A DNA stretch of 64,000 bases from Ilyonectria destructans (GCA_020740775.1 JAHEWK010000008.1:868001-932000), one strand, 5' to 3'. Counted from the stretch's first letter, positions 21,879 through 35,374 are shown. Notes: a model not told the origin generated them from the letters alone. Program-made: numbers and translations.

Positions 21879-24800
21879 TGTGGAGATGGGATTCGTTCTA
21901 GGATGCGAATTCAATCAATGGAAAAGAGAGAGATGGCATTGATGAGACACGGGGAGAATGGAAGGTTATATAACGATTCCAGGAGTGGGGAAGGGACTCG
22001 GTCGTTTTCATTGTTCTGGACGGACGCATATTCGGAATCAAAATACCCTATTAGTTGATGTATGCTTGTTCTTGGTTTGGGGGTTTAAATTAGGCGAGAA
22101 ATGTTGAATTAATTAATGAATTCCTTGAATCTGGAAGATTGAGGAAGATTTCTCCATCCCAAGATGTGTTCCCACCTTGCGGAGCTACCCTGTACCTCGA
22201 CACCAATCGTCGCGCGATGCGGGAATGTCGGCGACGACGACGCTGAAAACCCTAAACCGTACTCGATGACGAAATGTTGGCGTTGAAACCCCATAATTAG
22301 GATATGCAGCACGTTACGAGCTTCGGGTATACCGTGACAATTCAGGTTTCTCTGTTTTTGTCGGGAAGTTGTGACAGCGTGTTGAAAACGTCGCTCCGAC
22401 ATCATCGCTTACTCTAGAAGCACAAAGTGTTACAAGCTCAAAATCAAGAAACTCCAGAGTAGGTGTATCAAGACAAGATCATCGTGAACGCAGGGTTGAA
22501 ACTCGGGGTCATTACCACGTGTGATGCCGTGCCGGGTAACTAGAGCGGTTCCTTGGATGAGCTTGGGCGAGAAGTCACCAGCTCCGTCTTCAATACTGTG
22601 CTGCGTGAGGTCATGGCAAGACGTCGAGATAGCGACCAACCTCTTAGATGCACGCGTCCTCCCACATTTCATTAGAAAACCAGTAACAAGGTTGGAAGGC
22701 TCGCCAACTAGTGAGGTGTGATGTCAATCGTCTCCAGCCCAACCTCTCCAACTTGCAGTGATCCAACCTCCCAAAGCCACAACCCTCATGACGATGACGT
22801 CCCCCCGCATCCACTAAGAGCGACCCCCGCCACACCCAACCCATTCGCCCAATTGCTCGCAGTGCGCCCAAAATGCCGACCCTCGTCGAACCACTACCGA
22901 GCAATCGCACCACAGGTATGTACAGCCGGAAATGATTTATGTTCTACCATGTACTCTGCTGGCGGCCCCGCTTGGGTGGTCTGATGGGATGGGGACTACG
23001 AAGTAAACGGACCGTAGAGAAGGGAGAAAGAAAAGAAGCCGGAAAAACTGCACAGACGCCCGGCGAGGGAAGACTGAGTTGGTGGGTGCGGGCCTGACGT
23101 GGCGACGATGTTACCTGCATGCATGAAGGGTGACCTTGGAGTTGGGGACGGTAACAGTCGGACCAGTCACGGGCACGGGAATATGATGTGTAGTATAGGG
23201 GCATGGGTGCGTGCGATGGGATGAATTTGAGTCGACGTCGGGCGAATCGGAATGCGATGTGGTTTGAGGTCAGGGAGTTGACCGCTATTAGGGAAGATCG
23301 AGTTTGTGCCCTTCTGCATCGGGAGCGACGCCGCGCGATGCAGTAAGACGACGGTTCTTTGGTGTTGAGAAATGCACAACACCAGACGGGCAATGCAAAA
23401 ACACAGGGACCTGCAGCACCTGCCATATTTAGATCCCCGAATAGGGTTCTGATTGCAGTCTGCAGTTCATCTTATCACCGGGATTACATCCCGTTATACG
23501 TCGTTAATGGGAAGGGTAAGCATAAAAGTCTCGAAGCCCTCGACCTTGTCCATGGCTTGGGCCAGCTGTCAACTCAAACCCAACCCAACTCGCCTGCACC
23601 AACGGGTAAGCACCAAATATATCCATTTGCTTCATCCTCCAGGAGTCATTAAGCGCTCGCCCTTGAAACATCACGAACACCCAGCCTATACTCTCCAGAA
23701 ATAAACTTGCCCCAGGATCCCCATCCCATTCCTGTTCCTCTGAATCCTCCCACGGCTGCTGCCAACGCGCACCTAAAAAAAAAACACAGCCTATCCGCCC
23801 CGCCCACGGCTTAAAGCAGTTTACCACCAACACTTCTAAGCACCAACCGTATAACCTTGGCTTTACCAAGCTCGAGTTATTCTTCTTTCAAAGTCGTAGA
23901 GTTCTGATGCACTGTGCACGCAAGGAATGAAGGGAATGGAGAATGCGGCTCAGCCAGCGCCATGTGGGGGCTGCCTAACGCCCGTCTTCTCGTGTTGGCA
24001 GCCGACAAGCGCAGTACTGTGTACGACTGCTTGCTGGACGGCGAACAGCGAGCCCGAGAATAGCAGCAGGACCCGCACAGCCGCGGGCCAGCGCCAGTGG
24101 TGAGCAGTGGGCGTGATCGAATACGGGGAGCTACGATTCACACGTTGGCGGCCACGAGAGCTGTCATACGGCCTGGGAGGCGGCTTTCTTGGCATCGGTT
24201 CGACGGCGACGGTTCGTCGGCGCCTTTCAGCTGGTAGTGTGACTCAGTGGGGTTCGACGTACAACTGGTCCGCGGTCAGAGCGAAGAGGGTGTCGAAGAC
24301 TGTGAGAAATAGCCCTTGTGGCGCGTTTATCGCGCTGACAGCTGAGCATCTGGAAGGTTGGTCGCCGCCAGCGCGGAACCGCCACCACTCACCTGCGCCC
24401 GTCGACCGTCTCATTATCTATTTCTGTACCCAGTACATTCACACCAGACGCAGTCAGAATGTCGATGACTTCCAACGCCCCAGACCCGCGCGGGAGCTGC
24501 ACTGCAACGTGCAACTACCGCCCTCTACCGCTGCGTCCAGTCGTATCCCACAAAGGTCAGGAACCGAACGGGCCGGCAGAGTGCCTCATCACCTCCGGGA
24601 AGCCCCCACACGGGCCGACCGGCCCTCCGTGCACCCGCGGGGCGCAGCCCTTCCTCCCCCCTCCCTCCTCCTTCCTCCGGACCCCAAAACCCAAACTGTG
24701 CCGTATCTCATCTGCTCGCCTGCTGCGACACCTTGTGTTGCGGGAAGGTCGATCGCCGACAAGGCCCGGGGCAGGCATAAGAGCGGCTACGGTCATCAAA

Positions 24801-27800
24801 CAAACCTCCCCCCACGAAAATGGACCGTTTCGCGGGGGCGACGTAGAGTGTGATCCGTTGGCGAGTAAAGGAACGTGGTACACGGTGCATTAACGAGCTC
24901 GTCCCTTATAATGGTGTGACCTTTTCGGAGCGCCGTTTTGCTGTTGGTGAGGGAGACTACGGCAGGGGGGAGTATTTATTTGTTCATGCGTGCGGCGCGG
25001 GGTGGCGGACGAAACGGGCACGAACAAGGCCCATGGGCAACAGGAACAACGAAGGGGAAAAGCTGACAGAAGAGGCACTGTACGGAATACATCCGAGTTC
25101 ATTGTCTGCATTGTCGTGCTGTGCTGCATCCGTGAAGGGCGCAGCAGAAACAAAAGAGAAACCGAAGCAGAAGCAGATACAGAAGCAATGATGCGTTGTG
25201 CAAAGGGAGAGACGTGACACGCGAATGGTTGCAAACGAAGCGGGGCCAAGGGCGGATGAGAAGGGATGATATGGCTCCGAGGCCTATAGCAATTGCCCGC
25301 CCTTGCCCGTCTTACTCGTCCATACCCGAGTTTGAGGTGCCCTGGGTTTGAGAAGATGTTTCCTGTCGCGGGGTCGCTGCGGTCCGAGGGTTTGTCGATC
25401 ATCCGGGGCCTTCCCGGTGCCACGGGTTCTGCTCGTGGCCCATCAAGCGTGTTTGGTAGCTGTCGGGTGCTACGCGGATAGCGAAGGAGGCATGTCCTGG
25501 TTTGGTGTGCTGGGTCGGAGTTTCGCTCGTCGGGTCGTGTTTCTGTCATGTTGCATCGCTGGGAATCCGTCACCCACGAGCCGATGGCTAGCTGCGTCAT
25601 CGGGTTGCATCTGAAGCGTGTGGAGCGTCTTGATCACATCCTCACCTCACACTACCACTTGGTGTGTTGGGACTTCCCCTCCATGTGATGCACATACAGC
25701 ACTGTATTCCTCAGCACTGTACATATCGCGACACGATGCATCCATCATGATTCGTCCGAGTTAGCCTGGTTGGGCTGAACGTCGATGTGTGTGTCTCAAC
25801 TCAGTTCCACCTTTGCAGTTCGTTCCTCCCAATCCCCTCAACTGTGGCTGTTCACCAGCCTCTTCCACGAGGACCAAATCTGGGTCATTCTCTTGGCCAT
25901 TTTTAGACTGAGATTGCGCTAGGCCAATCAGGGCTAGGAATGGCTGTTGAAGGGATCAGCCGTTGCCAACTGTGGAGGCTGGATTTGAGCTGTGGGTGTG
26001 TGGCTGTTGCACCATCGTCAACAGCGTGGACGTGGCTTGAACGGGGACCCACTCACAGTGTGTGGCTCAACTTCAGAGCCTCTGGAGCTGTTGTGGGGAG
26101 CAAAAGAAAGTAGAGTTGTGCTCCCGCAGCATCGCATCCGAAGCCATGACGCCATGACCAGGCAAGGGCCTGCCAGACCGTCGAACGGTGACCAAACCCA
26201 CACATCCACAAATCCACACTCAACCGAGAAAGAAGAAAGCCCACCGAAAACACCCCTGTCACACTGTCCACACTGTTACACTGTCACAGCTTTTGCATCC
26301 TAGGGATATCCTTTCAATGCTCCTTGCATCAGAAGGAAGGCCAAGGCAGTTGTTTCTGTGTCGCAGAACCCGAACATCGCCACCTCCATCAGCGGGCCAC
26401 TATCAGCGGGATCGCCGTGTAGTTGACCGCGCCACCGAGATTGCCTTCATCCATCGCCGACCTCGATTTCAATGCTGACATGGTTCGCGACGGTCTGGTG
26501 GTCTCGTCTAAGAAGGCTGACATTTTAGTTTGTGTACTGCCCCCGCCACTACGACTCTCAGCTGGCCTTCTAATGCGCCGGGCTACGTTGGGGAGCCCAT
26601 CATCATCAGCCTGGAGCGCCGATAAGTGGTCGTAAGCTGGGTCGCAGGATAATTGCATTTGCGGGCGGCTTTCGTGTTTGCGTCGTAGACGCCGGCCAGG
26701 CATTCGACCTAGAACCCGTCAATCAATATTCATAGTGGCAGTCCTGCTGCTGCACCACGTAGCTTGGTTAGATTTGGCATCTTGCCCCGGCGCACCCGTA
26801 CTGCAAATCTCAGGAACCGCTCGGCTCCGAAGGCCTTATCGCATTCTGGAACGAGCAACGGTGAAGCTGACGAGACGACGAAGCGACGATACGGGACGGA
26901 CAAGTAAGTTGTAATTATTCCGGCCCGGAATCATCGCCATCAGACGAACCTGCGACAACATGATCTACGTCTCATCATCAAACCCCCGCGCGCTCATTGG
27001 TACCCTTGCTGGCTTGGCGACCCAGGATGGCCAACCTGAGACCTGAATGGCAAGGGGTTTCGGATGGACGTGTCAACGGGCCAGGGTCGCAGATGCAAAC
27101 GCAGACGAGGTGGGAGGGGGCCAGCAAGATGGTCGCCTCTTGTAAATCCCCATGCTTGCCGTGTGGCAGGGGGTCGGAGAGTGGAAGGGGAAAGTTTTTG
27201 TAGGGGATCTGGTCACGATGCAAGGAGAAGCGAGTGCACACTGTACCCACGGCTATCTCTACCCAGGCATGAGGCCATTCGGGAAGAGGGCGAGGGCGAG
27301 ACCAGGGAGAGAATGATCTGCTGCCAACTGAACTGGCCCTGAAAGGTGAGGTGCTCGGTCCGGACACGAGTGCGGAAGATGAAAACTCTTACCGGGACCT
27401 AAATGTCGGTCTGTCGGTCTGCGCCCAAGAGACGTGAGGCTGCCGAGAAGATGGATGGCCGGGTGTCTGGCACACGCAGGCCGTCTAAGGCGCTCCGAGC
27501 CGTGATTCGCGCATTGTGCTCGCTCTGCGCTGGTACGATTGCGGTGCCGGCCAGCGGCGGACCAACGAGGGCTCAACGATGGCAGTGGAACCGCCGGCGA
27601 CGACACTCCAACGGACGACTTTTGTCTGCTCGCCCCACGAGCCCAAGAGAAGCGCTTCACGGCCAGTGTCGCCCAATCTCGATTGTGCCTGTCGAGTTCC
27701 TGCAGCGCACCTAATGCGCGTGCGAGGCAGAGGGCAGGGTGACGAGCGAAAAAATCGCACAAGAGCCGTGTCGTCGACCAGGGCCGGAGCGTGGCGGCCT

Positions 27801-30800
27801 TGGGATCGCCAGTGCTCTGTGCAGTCTGCAGCAAGTGCCTGCCTTAGTCGAGTCCGCTTTGGTGAGCTGGCCGGAGTTGGCGCACGTCTTAGAGTCGCAG
27901 CCAACTCGGCTTGGGCTTGGTGTCTCGTCGAGCGGCATCGTTTTTGCTCGACTTGCATCTCTAGGCCACGGACCGTGTGTTGGCGAGGTTGGTGCACACA
28001 CACACAAAATGTGCGCAACACAAGGCGACGGGACTGCTTACGCCTCCCCTTTGCGGACTTGGGCTGCCTCGCCGGAATTCGACGATGCTGTTCGCTGAGC
28101 CTGAGACTCGATCTGTCTAAATACAGGCGTAGCACGGGGTAGACTTCACTCAGCGGGCAAGCTGGATGGCGGCTGGATGGTGCGCTGGTGAGGGATTGGT
28201 CGACTGTGGGTGTGGTGGGGTTGCGTTGTGTCTGGTGGATGTAGTGGATGTGGGATGTGATACGCGACGCCATGGTTGCAGGGCGCACTGGCAAGACTCA
28301 TCAGGACTGGCAAGACTCCAGCTGCAGTTCTGCAACATCCACCCAGATGCCGTAGGTCGATGGTTAGCTAGTGGTGGTGCGGTATGTGTAGCCCACCGTC
28401 CACAGTCCACAATCGACGACGTAAACTGTCTACAACACACAGTTACAGCAACCCACAGGAGACAACATCTCGGAGGGCCCCCTCCACCCCTTGGCTGAAA
28501 AAGACCCAACTGCCAGACCTTAGTCATGGCGCCGGGCCACAGGGCCACAGCTAGAGCCAAGTCGATTCGAATCGAATCGTGGACCTGGGCCTAACATGCG
28601 GCCGATCACCAGGAACGGGCGGCAATGGCTCAAAAGCCAACCAAGCATCGACGACTAACCACCAACGCTTGACCCCCAACTGCCAACCACCATCCACCAT
28701 CCACCATCCACCAGCCCTGAACGGATCAGGATTTTCCATTTCCGCATGCTGCACTTTATCTGAAGGATTGACAACAGGATCTCATGCAACATGACAGGAC
28801 CGTCATCTCGGAGCAAGTTGACGTATGCCCCTCCCCCGAGATAATGAGATTATTGGGGTTCGTCATGACGAGTTTGAGTTCACTCAACAGTCACCGCCCG
28901 TAGATTACGGACCCTCCAGACTCGAGAAGCCCCATGAGATCTTTCAAGGGTTGCCATCCTTTGGCGGGGAGGGGTCTTGCTTTTCGCGTGACGGGTGCAG
29001 ATCATCGCTGGGCTCCAACAAAGCGGTGTCCAGTTGCGCGACGGAGCCAGGACACCGACCTATCATGGTGTGCGCCCGTGCATCACTTTCCATCTTGCTG
29101 CTGCTGCCTCAAGCAAGTAACGCACTGGAATCCGTTCCATGTGCCAGTGAGATGCCAAGCCCAGATGATAACTCAGTATTGTGCCCAATCACGACTCCTC
29201 ATCGAAAGTAAGCATTGAGGTTGACGACAGACGTTGGAACACACAAAGCCCCAAACGGGTCAGGGAAACAACCCCTGACCCAGGGTCAAGAGAATGTCAC
29301 TGTAGAGTGGAGAAATTCGGATTTTGGTCTGGTCTCCTGGTTTGCCTCTGTATGCCGCGTTGGCCAGTGGGCGTCTGCCCCTGGACCCTGAAGGTGGGAG
29401 TGGGAGTGGGAATGGGGACCGCACTATTCAGGGCAGGCATGGCGTGGCCGATGGGCAATGCACTTTCAAAGGTTGGCTGGACGGGAAAAACCCTATTAGG
29501 AGTAACGCCGTCGCTGATGGACATGGGAAGAGGAGCAAAGCTGATGGACGGCAGATGGTGGACGACGGATGATGAAAGCGGAGAACGGTTGAGGTGTTTA
29601 GGATTATGGTAAGAATTAGGATGATGATCCGGATGGTGATCTGTATGCAAGTGGATAACCGGGCTGGAGACCGGCAATGTCGATGACGAGAGCGGCCAGC
29701 AAAGGCGGCGATGCGAGGCAGAGCAAGGCAGAACAAAGCCGAAGCGTGGCAGAGACATCGTCGAGCATTGCACGGAGTACGCGTACCGAGCATGTAGATC
29801 CGGGCAATGCATAGCAGAGCGAGGTGCAAGAGGGAGCTGATGTGTGTGACAGGATATCCGCGCGTGAGTGAGGCTGGTGCACCATGCGCTGTGGTGGCTG
29901 TACATTGCCCAAGTTCGTCAACCGTCCTGTCTTCCAGCCAGTCAGCGTTGGCCGTCAACCACACCTGTCGTCACTGATGTGGCAGCCAGTCAGCTGGGCC
30001 ACCAGCCAAGCTCTGGTATTCGTACGAAACACACGCAAGCCAGACTCGGGACCCAGAACACCGAGGGCGGGCTGGGGGTCAGTCCACGTAAGGCATGTTG
30101 GGGAGGCAATGCAGGGTTCGGCATTCTTTTGGACGTCTGGAAGAAATGTTGAACTCATACCGGCGACCTTCGGACAGGCTCCGTGTGGGCTCCGTGCCGA
30201 CGGACGGACTGCGAAGGGACGGAAGTATTAACCAACGGCGGGTGGAGAGCTTGCGGAGGAGCTTCACTGCACCGCTGCACCACTGGCTGAGACCCTTGAG
30301 ACGAGGCGCCGCTTCAAAACGCTCTGATGCCGGAGGCGCTCAGACACGGGCGAGCCCTCGTGCACCACCAGTGCACCACCGCGTCCGCTGGAATGAGCAG
30401 CTGGGGGCCTGTTCTTACATGAAACGCCTCCCTGGGCAGCCATGAGTGCGCCAAGGCTCGCTGCCGACTCCAGTGGCTTCCTTCAGGTCGACCTCGACGC
30501 TGTGCTGGACTCCTTCCCCCTTTGGTCCTTGGGCGCCACGAGCAACGACGTGGGAAGGTACGTACCCAGCCGGCCCCGACGACATCAGCCCCACCGTCCC
30601 CACCAGCACCGGCCAGCACCCCACCGGATGCGACCAGGGCCCCTGTCACCTTCCCCTGTACCCAGTGCGGCGTCCTCGCGGCTCACACTGCTGGGACCCT
30701 CCTTCCAACTTCCCAACTTCCCATCCGTCAACCGTACCAGGAGGTGGCGGCAGGCGTGGTGGGCACCCAAAACCCTTGCTCCTTGGTCTTGGTGGGCTGG

Positions 30801-31191
30801 GCAAGGGTCTTGCGAACATGGGTCGTGGGACTTGGGCCATGGGACCTGCTGCGTGCTGCGCTCTCTCTCGTGCTCCATTTCATACATATGCTCTGGCGCT
30901 CCCCAGCCGCCTCAATTGAAACATCTCCTGCTCTTGTTCACTGTTCCTGTACCTGTTCACCGAACAGATCGAGCTTCACATTTCCCTTTTTCTTCTATCT
31001 CGACATTCTTTCGCTTTTTCCCTTTGGCTTGCCTATCCTGTTCTCCGTCTCCTTTGTCACTTTGACAACCGGGATCCGAAAACTAGACCGAGAGCCCCCT
31101 TCCAACCACGCACCCTTTGTCGGAGTGTCTGAGTCCTCCCTCAGACTCTTTATCCCAGGCCCGGGAATCCAATATCGTGAATAGGCCGGTT
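21879..31191. other. 9.3-kb gene-free region
   Basis: No frame here shows domain motifs, consistent codon bias or plausible splicing. Overlapping Arg/Pro/Ser-rich frames occur on both strands (for example 27485-28294 minus and 27516-28142 plus), as expected by chance in GC-rich DNA. Visible low-complexity pieces are ACACTGTC repeats at about 26256-26289, CATCCAC repeats at 28690-28712, GGGAGT repeats near 29395-29415 and a palindrome CGATTCGAATCG near 28562. The last 250 bases are CT-rich and probably are the 5' leader of the next gene. It may contain long promoters or non-coding RNAs, which cannot be seen from sequence alone. Confidence 0.5.
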
Positions 31192-32373
31192 ATGTCTTTG
31201 ACATTGCCTGTTCCCGATCACACACTCCCAAGGGAGCACGTTCCAGAGTCCGCTGCGCGGTGTCTCCAACAATCACCGCTCCCTCTTATAGATTCCCTAC
31301 CCACCTCGCCTTCGCTTTACTCCGACGACGCCGACGACGAGATCCCACGAAAAACCAACCAACTACCACACAACATGATGCCGCGCCAGCGACAACCGAC
31401 CGCCGAGCAGGCTCCGGCCCTACCTGAGAGGAGTGCCCGTCGAGCCTCAAGGATGCTCGACGGCCTCACTCCCCATAAACTTACCACGGAGGACCAGCAG
31501 CCCCCTCTGAAGGCCCAATCCGCCCCCCACGATGTTTACCTCTCCTCCGAGGAGGATGCCTCCTCATCCGCCGACGACTTCTCCGACTTCGAGTGCGAGT
31601 CTAGTAGCGAGCAATCTCGGAAGTCAGCTACTCGACGGGGCAGCCAGGAGGACACCGCCCGCGTGGTCTCAGTCATCTTCTCCGGCAAGCCCTCCATCGT
31701 CGACCTTCCCAGGCGATCCATTTCTCCCAGCTCCAGCGAGACCTCTTCCCGACCTCCCAGCCGCTTGCGGAGAACCTCGACAATGCCCATCATGGACCAC
31801 CGCCGAGTCTCCCTGTCGTCTTCCCCCTCAGGCTCCTCCGTGAGGTCTTCCATCATGCACCCTCCCCGCACTAGTAGCATGCTTCCCAGCAGCCGCCTCG
31901 AGAAGCAGAGGCCTCATTTCCTTAACATCGACCCATTCGCAACCAAGACTGAGCGGGAGGAAGAGCATAACATCGGCGACCTGAAGACGCCCAAGACGCC
32001 CACAGGCATGTTCAAGCGCACGCTTAGCCTCGTCAAGAAGCGCAGCAGGCCTTCCCTAAACACTCACTTCAACACTCAACACTCCTCTCTATCCCGAGAC
32101 AACCTCACGTCGTTCATCATGCCGTCCTCCCACATGGAGCAGGTTCGGGAGGAGTCTTCGGCTCCCGAGTCCAAATCTGCCCCCCGGCCCGTTAGCCGAG
32201 GACCTGTCACTTACCACGAGATTGTCATGTCCGCGAAGCGAAGGGCCCAGACGACACCCATGTCGCCCATCTCTCCTCTCTCAGAACCTGCATCCCCGAT
32301 GACTCCTAATGGCACCCGGCAACGCCTACGACAAGGTTTCTCTTCCGCCCGACGGCGGAGTATCAAGGCATAA
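31192..32373 (+). CDS. Ser-rich protein of unknown function
   Basis: Single-exon frame of 393 residues from ATG 31192 (MSLTLPVPDH); an in-frame ATG at 31117 would add 25 residues. The protein is Ser/Pro/Arg-rich without membrane segments or a signal peptide. Notable segments are an acidic Ser cluster (YLSSEEDASSSADDFSDFE) suited to casein kinase 2, a hydrophobic block ARVVSVIFSGKPSIVDLPRR, the motif FLNIDPFA, and basic Ser repeats such as RRTST and KRTLSLVKKRSR. It ends in RRRSIKA. The patterning and codon use look like a real gene and resemble uncharacterised conserved Pezizomycotina proteins, but I do not recognise a named family. It is probably disordered and phosphorylated, an inference from composition only. 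Confidence 0.75.
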   Translation: MSLTLPVPDHTLPREHVPESAARCLQQSPLPLIDSLPTSPSLYSDDADDEIPRKTNQLPHNMMPRQRQPTAEQAPALPERSARRASRMLDGLTPHKLTTEDQQPPLKAQSAPHDVYLSSEEDASSSADDFSDFECESSSEQSRKSATRRGSQEDTARVVSVIFSGKPSIVDLPRRSISPSSSETSSRPPSRLRRTSTMPIMDHRRVSLSSSPSGSSVRSSIMHPPRTSSMLPSSRLEKQRPHFLNIDPFATKTEREEEHNIGDLKTPKTPTGMFKRTLSLVKKRSRPSLNTHFNTQHSSLSRDNLTSFIMPSSHMEQVREESSAPESKSAPRPVSRGPVTYHEIVMSAKRRAQTTPMSPISPLSEPASPMTPNGTRQRLRQGFSSARRRSIKA

Positions 32374-34380
32374 GCAAGATTATTATCGCGCTTATGTTCT
32401 GATTGTATGACGTATTACGACTGGGTTCAACATCTCCATCTTGGGACCGGCGTTATATTGGCTTTGTTCTTTATGTCCTCTTTTCTTTATCATCTTTTAC
32501 TTCTCCCCTTTCTGGGAGGTTTTCTTTTCTTGGGAAGGTTTTTAGGGCGCATTGTTTTTGTCGGAAGACAACCAGGCAGGCACAAAAGGAAGGCGGAGTT
32601 TGGGCATGGGACACTCGTTTCTCTTTTGGGTTACGAATGCTTTTTTGGGGAAGACCGGAGTTTGGCGCCTTTGCAACATACACACACACGCATACATGTT
32701 AGCGCCCTGGACAGGCCACTTTCGTTATTGAGATAAATTGTTAATGAGGCCGAAGTCGTTGAACCGACTCGGTCGAGGGGCAACACATCCGTCAGAGTCA
32801 TGGATTGGAAGATAGCTGTTTTCGCACGCGCAATACCAACACAGACATGATTGCTTGTTCCCAAATGCAAACACCCCTTCTTTTCACTTACTGCTTCCGT
32901 GAGACACTCATCTGCGCCGAATTGGTACTTAATTTGGAAGGATCTTGGTTCTCATCGTCTTTTGGACACTTTGGTACGTGCGAATCCGTAAGTCAGTCAT
33001 GTGCTATTGCACCTGTCCGTGCCCGATGAAGTAATGCATGATGTGCTTGATGGAGGCTCCATCCCGAGTCCCATTTGAAAGCGATCAAAGCGCGACTCGA
33101 ACCGGGACCTTACTTGTCGGTGTATCTACGTGCTAGTTTTTCTTGGGGGTTTCCTTTTGGCTTCTAGATGTTGTCAAGGAGGATGGCGCGAACTGTGCGC
33201 GTTGTGAAGGCTTGGGAAAAGAAAGCAGAGACTTTGCAGTTTCACTAAGAAGGCTACGGGGATGTGTGTCGCGGTGCCATGCATGGTTGGCATGACGATT
33301 TATTATTGAGTTTGAATGCGTAATGTTCCACGACTGTTATGATGGTCTTAATATGAAAAGGGATGAATTGATCTGATCTGTCTTGTGATGTGTGCATGGA
33401 TGGGAATGGCACCAGATGAGGATAGGCAAGGGTCTGACGTTTTCGAGGTGGGTGTAAGTCGACGTTTCGGCGCTGAGGGACGGATGTTGGGCGGACGGAC
33501 CTCTGGCTCCTTGAGCTTGCACCTCTGGTTCCTGGGCTTGTAGTCTGACAAACGGAAGTCCGGGTTTTGGCGGTCAGTTTGAGAGTTGGACTCAGGCACG
33601 CAGCGAATGGGCGCATGGGACGCAGGGCGGCGGCGTAAATGGTTCGCCTGGGGTTTTAGTTCCACCAGGAGGTTGGGGTCGATTACTACTTCGGGAACGT
33701 CAGCTGGCGGTCTCTCGCGGCCAATTGGCTTTCGCGGTGTGTGGAGGGGCGCGTGGTGGAGGGTTACACTCTGACTTACACTAGAAGTGACGGCAGGTTC
33801 AGCGACAGGTTCAGCGGCAGGAACGGGCGATTTGTTCGTTCTTCCTTTCCTTTCGAGGCTGCATGGGGATTGCATCAGGGGATCAGGGAGATGCAGGAAC
33901 GGTGACAGGATACGGAGCTGGAGCAGCCATGACCGAACGGGCTGGTCCCGTCTTGACGCGGCCGTCCGCAGGCGTGGCATGTTCGTCCGCCTGGCTGTAT
34001 CTGGCCGCCGACAAACCACGGAATCAATCATCCACAGAGACGGGACTCGATGCAGTGGATGCAGTGGGTGCACTGGCTACCGGAAGACAGCTTGTGCAGG
34101 CCATCGGTTGCATCTGTCTGTCCTCCCTCCGTAATGCCAAGGGGGATGGATGCTCCGTCGGCGTTTTGATTGAGATCTTCTCTCGACGAAGGCGGATCAA
34201 AGCACAAGCCACCCACCGACCCACCGCAAATGCAAACAACGGTGAAGCAGTTGGCAGAGCACAAAAAAAAGAAAAAAAGGGTCACTTCCAACGGCCACAA
34301 TTAAGCAGGGCGCCACGCCAAAATTGGCCGTCATTTCGCTCCATGTAGGGCAATTGGGGCCTGGGAATTGCGGTGGAGCG

Positions 34381-34396
34381 TACTCCGTACGGAGTA
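34381..34396. repeat. 16-bp perfect palindrome
   Basis: TACTCCGTACGGAGTA is its own reverse complement. As I recall, TACGGAGTA-type motifs are frequent in intergenic DNA of many filamentous ascomycetes, with no known function. Confidence 0.7.
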
Positions 34397-34976
34397 GCTC
34401 AACCCGCCACCAACGGGACGCTTGATTGCCGACAGAGCCAACTCCACCGTAGAAGCTGCAAGGTACCGCGCTGGCGCAATACGGCCGGCGCACACTGTAG
34501 CCATCACCAAGCTATCACAAAGCCATCGACGTCTGTTGAGCGAAGCAGCCTCGCGCCGTCTACAGCCGCATCGCCCGAATTGGCCGGCTAAGACAGCTTT
34601 GGGCTTGGCTTCACCGATGCCATTTAGCCCAGCTCTGACCGCCGTTGAATTGAGCAGGCGCCAGTCTGCAATCGAGCATGGTCGATACCGCTCTCTCGGT
34701 AGTCACAGCCGATCGTGGCCATGACGTTCTCGTTTTGCTCCATTAATTGCGCGACTTTGATCACGTTGCCATTTCCAAAATCCAGCCGCGTGCTCATCGC
34801 TTCTGCATCTTCGAGCGTGGACATGGACGTGGGAGTGGACCTGTAACTGCGTGGAGACGTGAGAGAGGACCCTGGCCGGTGATCATTTTACTCCGTCCGC
34901 GACACGCTCTCGTATTCTTCATTCTTCTGGAACCGTGACGCCGCTTCAGCTTCAGTTCGACTAGCCCAAGTCTTCC

Positions 34977-35043
34977 GATGCTCAGATGCTCAGATGCTCA
35001 GATGCTCAGACTCTCAGATGCTCAGACCCTCAGACCCTCAGAC
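34977..35043. repeat. 8-bp tandem repeat
   Basis: About eight copies of GATGCTCA and variants (GACTCTCA, GACCCTCA). Four identical copies are followed by degenerate ones. Confidence 0.85.
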
Positions 35044-35350
35044 CTAACCCCGATCAATCCTCCTCTCCCAGAAATAGTTCACACACATCCCGACCTTACG
35101 GCTCTGACATCTCTGACAGCTCCTCCCTCCCCCTTGGCCCGCATCTATCTGTCTGTAACTCGTAAAGGCCCGCCGGTCGACCCGACCGACCTTGCCTGAC
35201 CCCCGTTGCACCGCCTGCAAGCTGCAAGAGCAATCAATATCCTTCTCGCGTCGACCGTACTGCAAGATTGCCCACCAGAGCCTCGAGTGATCCCGGCGCC
35301 CATCATCTCCACTGCGAATTCGGGTACCTGAACTAGCGAGATGGACAAAA

Positions 35351-35374
35351 GAGAGAGAGAGAGAGAGAGAGAGA
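35351..35374. repeat. (GA)12 microsatellite
   Basis: Uninterrupted GA dinucleotides over 24 bp. Confidence 0.95.

Noticed and set aside
24107..24893. 248- and 144-codon overlapping plus frames
   Set aside because: Pro/Arg-rich text in two frames at once, with no motif and no coherent splicing.
27485..28294. Opposed 269-codon minus and 208-codon plus frames
   Set aside because: Arg/Ser/Pro-rich, mutually overlapping, typical chance frames in GC-rich DNA.
30442..31184. Two long overlapping plus frames before the Ser-rich gene
   Set aside because: Both are translations of a CT-rich leader in different frames, with low-complexity Pro/Ser/Arg composition.
33055..33120. tRNA-like GGTTCGAGTC on the minus strand
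   Set aside because: The flanking bases do not pair to make a T-arm or acceptor stem and no anticodon arm could be found.
33348..34073. 241-codon minus frame
   Set aside because: Pro/Arg-rich without recognisable domain or conserved block; possibly part of a decayed gene but not supportable.
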